Source: Agrobacterium tumefaciens (GTDB lineage: Bacteria > Pseudomonadota > Alphaproteobacteria > Rhizobiales > Rhizobiaceae). From it: DNA of 64,000 nt. Both the position numbers and the translations under genes were made by a program. This document shows positions 63,954 to 64,000 of this stretch, in pieces. Below the pieces are notes generated by a model. The model had not been told where the DNA came from. It made no database searches and worked only from the letters and a program-made list of their open reading frames with translations. The first letter of the stretch is position 1. Every line of letters begins with the position of its first letter. The stretch is taken from positions 100,531 through 164,530 of the forward strand of contig NZ_CP115844.1 of NCBI RefSeq assembly GCF_013318015.2. The letters are read 5' to 3'.

Positions 63954-64000
63954 ATGAGATCATTTGCGGAGATTACAGAGAATTATCGGGTTTACCGTGA
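63954..64000 (+). CDS. 5' end of a gene cut by the right edge
   Basis: ATG with AAAGGTG upstream, then 15 open codons (MRSFAEITENYRVYR) to the window end. Its place after the parS-like site suggests a replication or partition gene such as repA, but too little is present to identify it. Confidence 0.35.
   Translation, partial: MRSFAEITENYRVYR

Overview
The window looks like part of a plasmid or chromid of an alphaproteobacterium of the Rhizobiales (Rhizobium, Agrobacterium or Ensifer type). The trb conjugation genes stand in the Ti-plasmid order B-C-D-E-J-K-L-F-G-H-I. They are flanked by LuxR, LuxI and TraM-like genes, the sulfate-activation genes resemble rhizobial nodPQ, and the right edge carries a sequence close to the repABC-type parS centromere. 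No rRNA, tRNA, CRISPR array or intact insertion sequence was seen.

Bases 1 to about 44,300 form one large nonribosomal peptide (NRPS) locus in several transcription units. Four NRPS proteins are present: an A-T loading protein (29467-31350), a C-A-T protein (26208-29477), a C-A-T-C protein (39698-44317), and the 3' part of a gene cut by the left edge that ends C-A-T followed by a serine-hydrolase domain of the class C beta-lactamase fold (1-3615). Supporting genes are an MbtH protein, two Sfp-type phosphopantetheinyl transferases, two ABC exporters and a GntR/FCD regulator.

The precursor and tailoring genes are unusually rich. An aminodeoxychorismate synthase (PIKGT motif) and an AroQ-fold mutase suggest a 4-aminophenylalanine-type precursor. 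LeuA-, LeuC- and LeuD-like enzymes, a beta-hydroxyacid dehydrogenase and a HisC-like aminotransferase suggest 2-oxoacid chain elongation to a homo-amino acid. CysD, CysNC and CysQ homologues with two sulfotransferase-like proteins suggest a PAPS-dependent sulfation branch. An Asp/Glu-type racemase, two Fe(II)/2-oxoglutarate oxygenases, a UGT-type glycosyltransferase and a TylF-type methyltransferase complete the set. The product cannot be named from sequence; I infer a sulfated, probably glycosylated and methylated short peptide with at least one unusual amino acid.

The C-A-T and C-A-T-C genes share two apparently identical DNA blocks (1352 and 528 bp) in inverted orientation. These flank unrelated adenylation-core sequences, so the specificity core appears to have been exchanged as a cassette.

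Bases 44,300 to 50,750 are a mixed accessory stretch: small unknown proteins, a D,D-carboxypeptidase with a SPOR domain, a serine hydrolase without a standard start codon, a LuxR regulator, and a decayed duplicate lipoprotein gene lying against a truncated nuclease gene. Bases 50,777 to 60,973 are the trb type IV secretion operon on the minus strand. Bases 61,367 to 63,706 hold TraM-like, LuxR, LuxI and winged-helix genes, with a lux-box-like dyad before luxI. The last 300 bases carry the parS-like palindrome and the first codons of a further gene.
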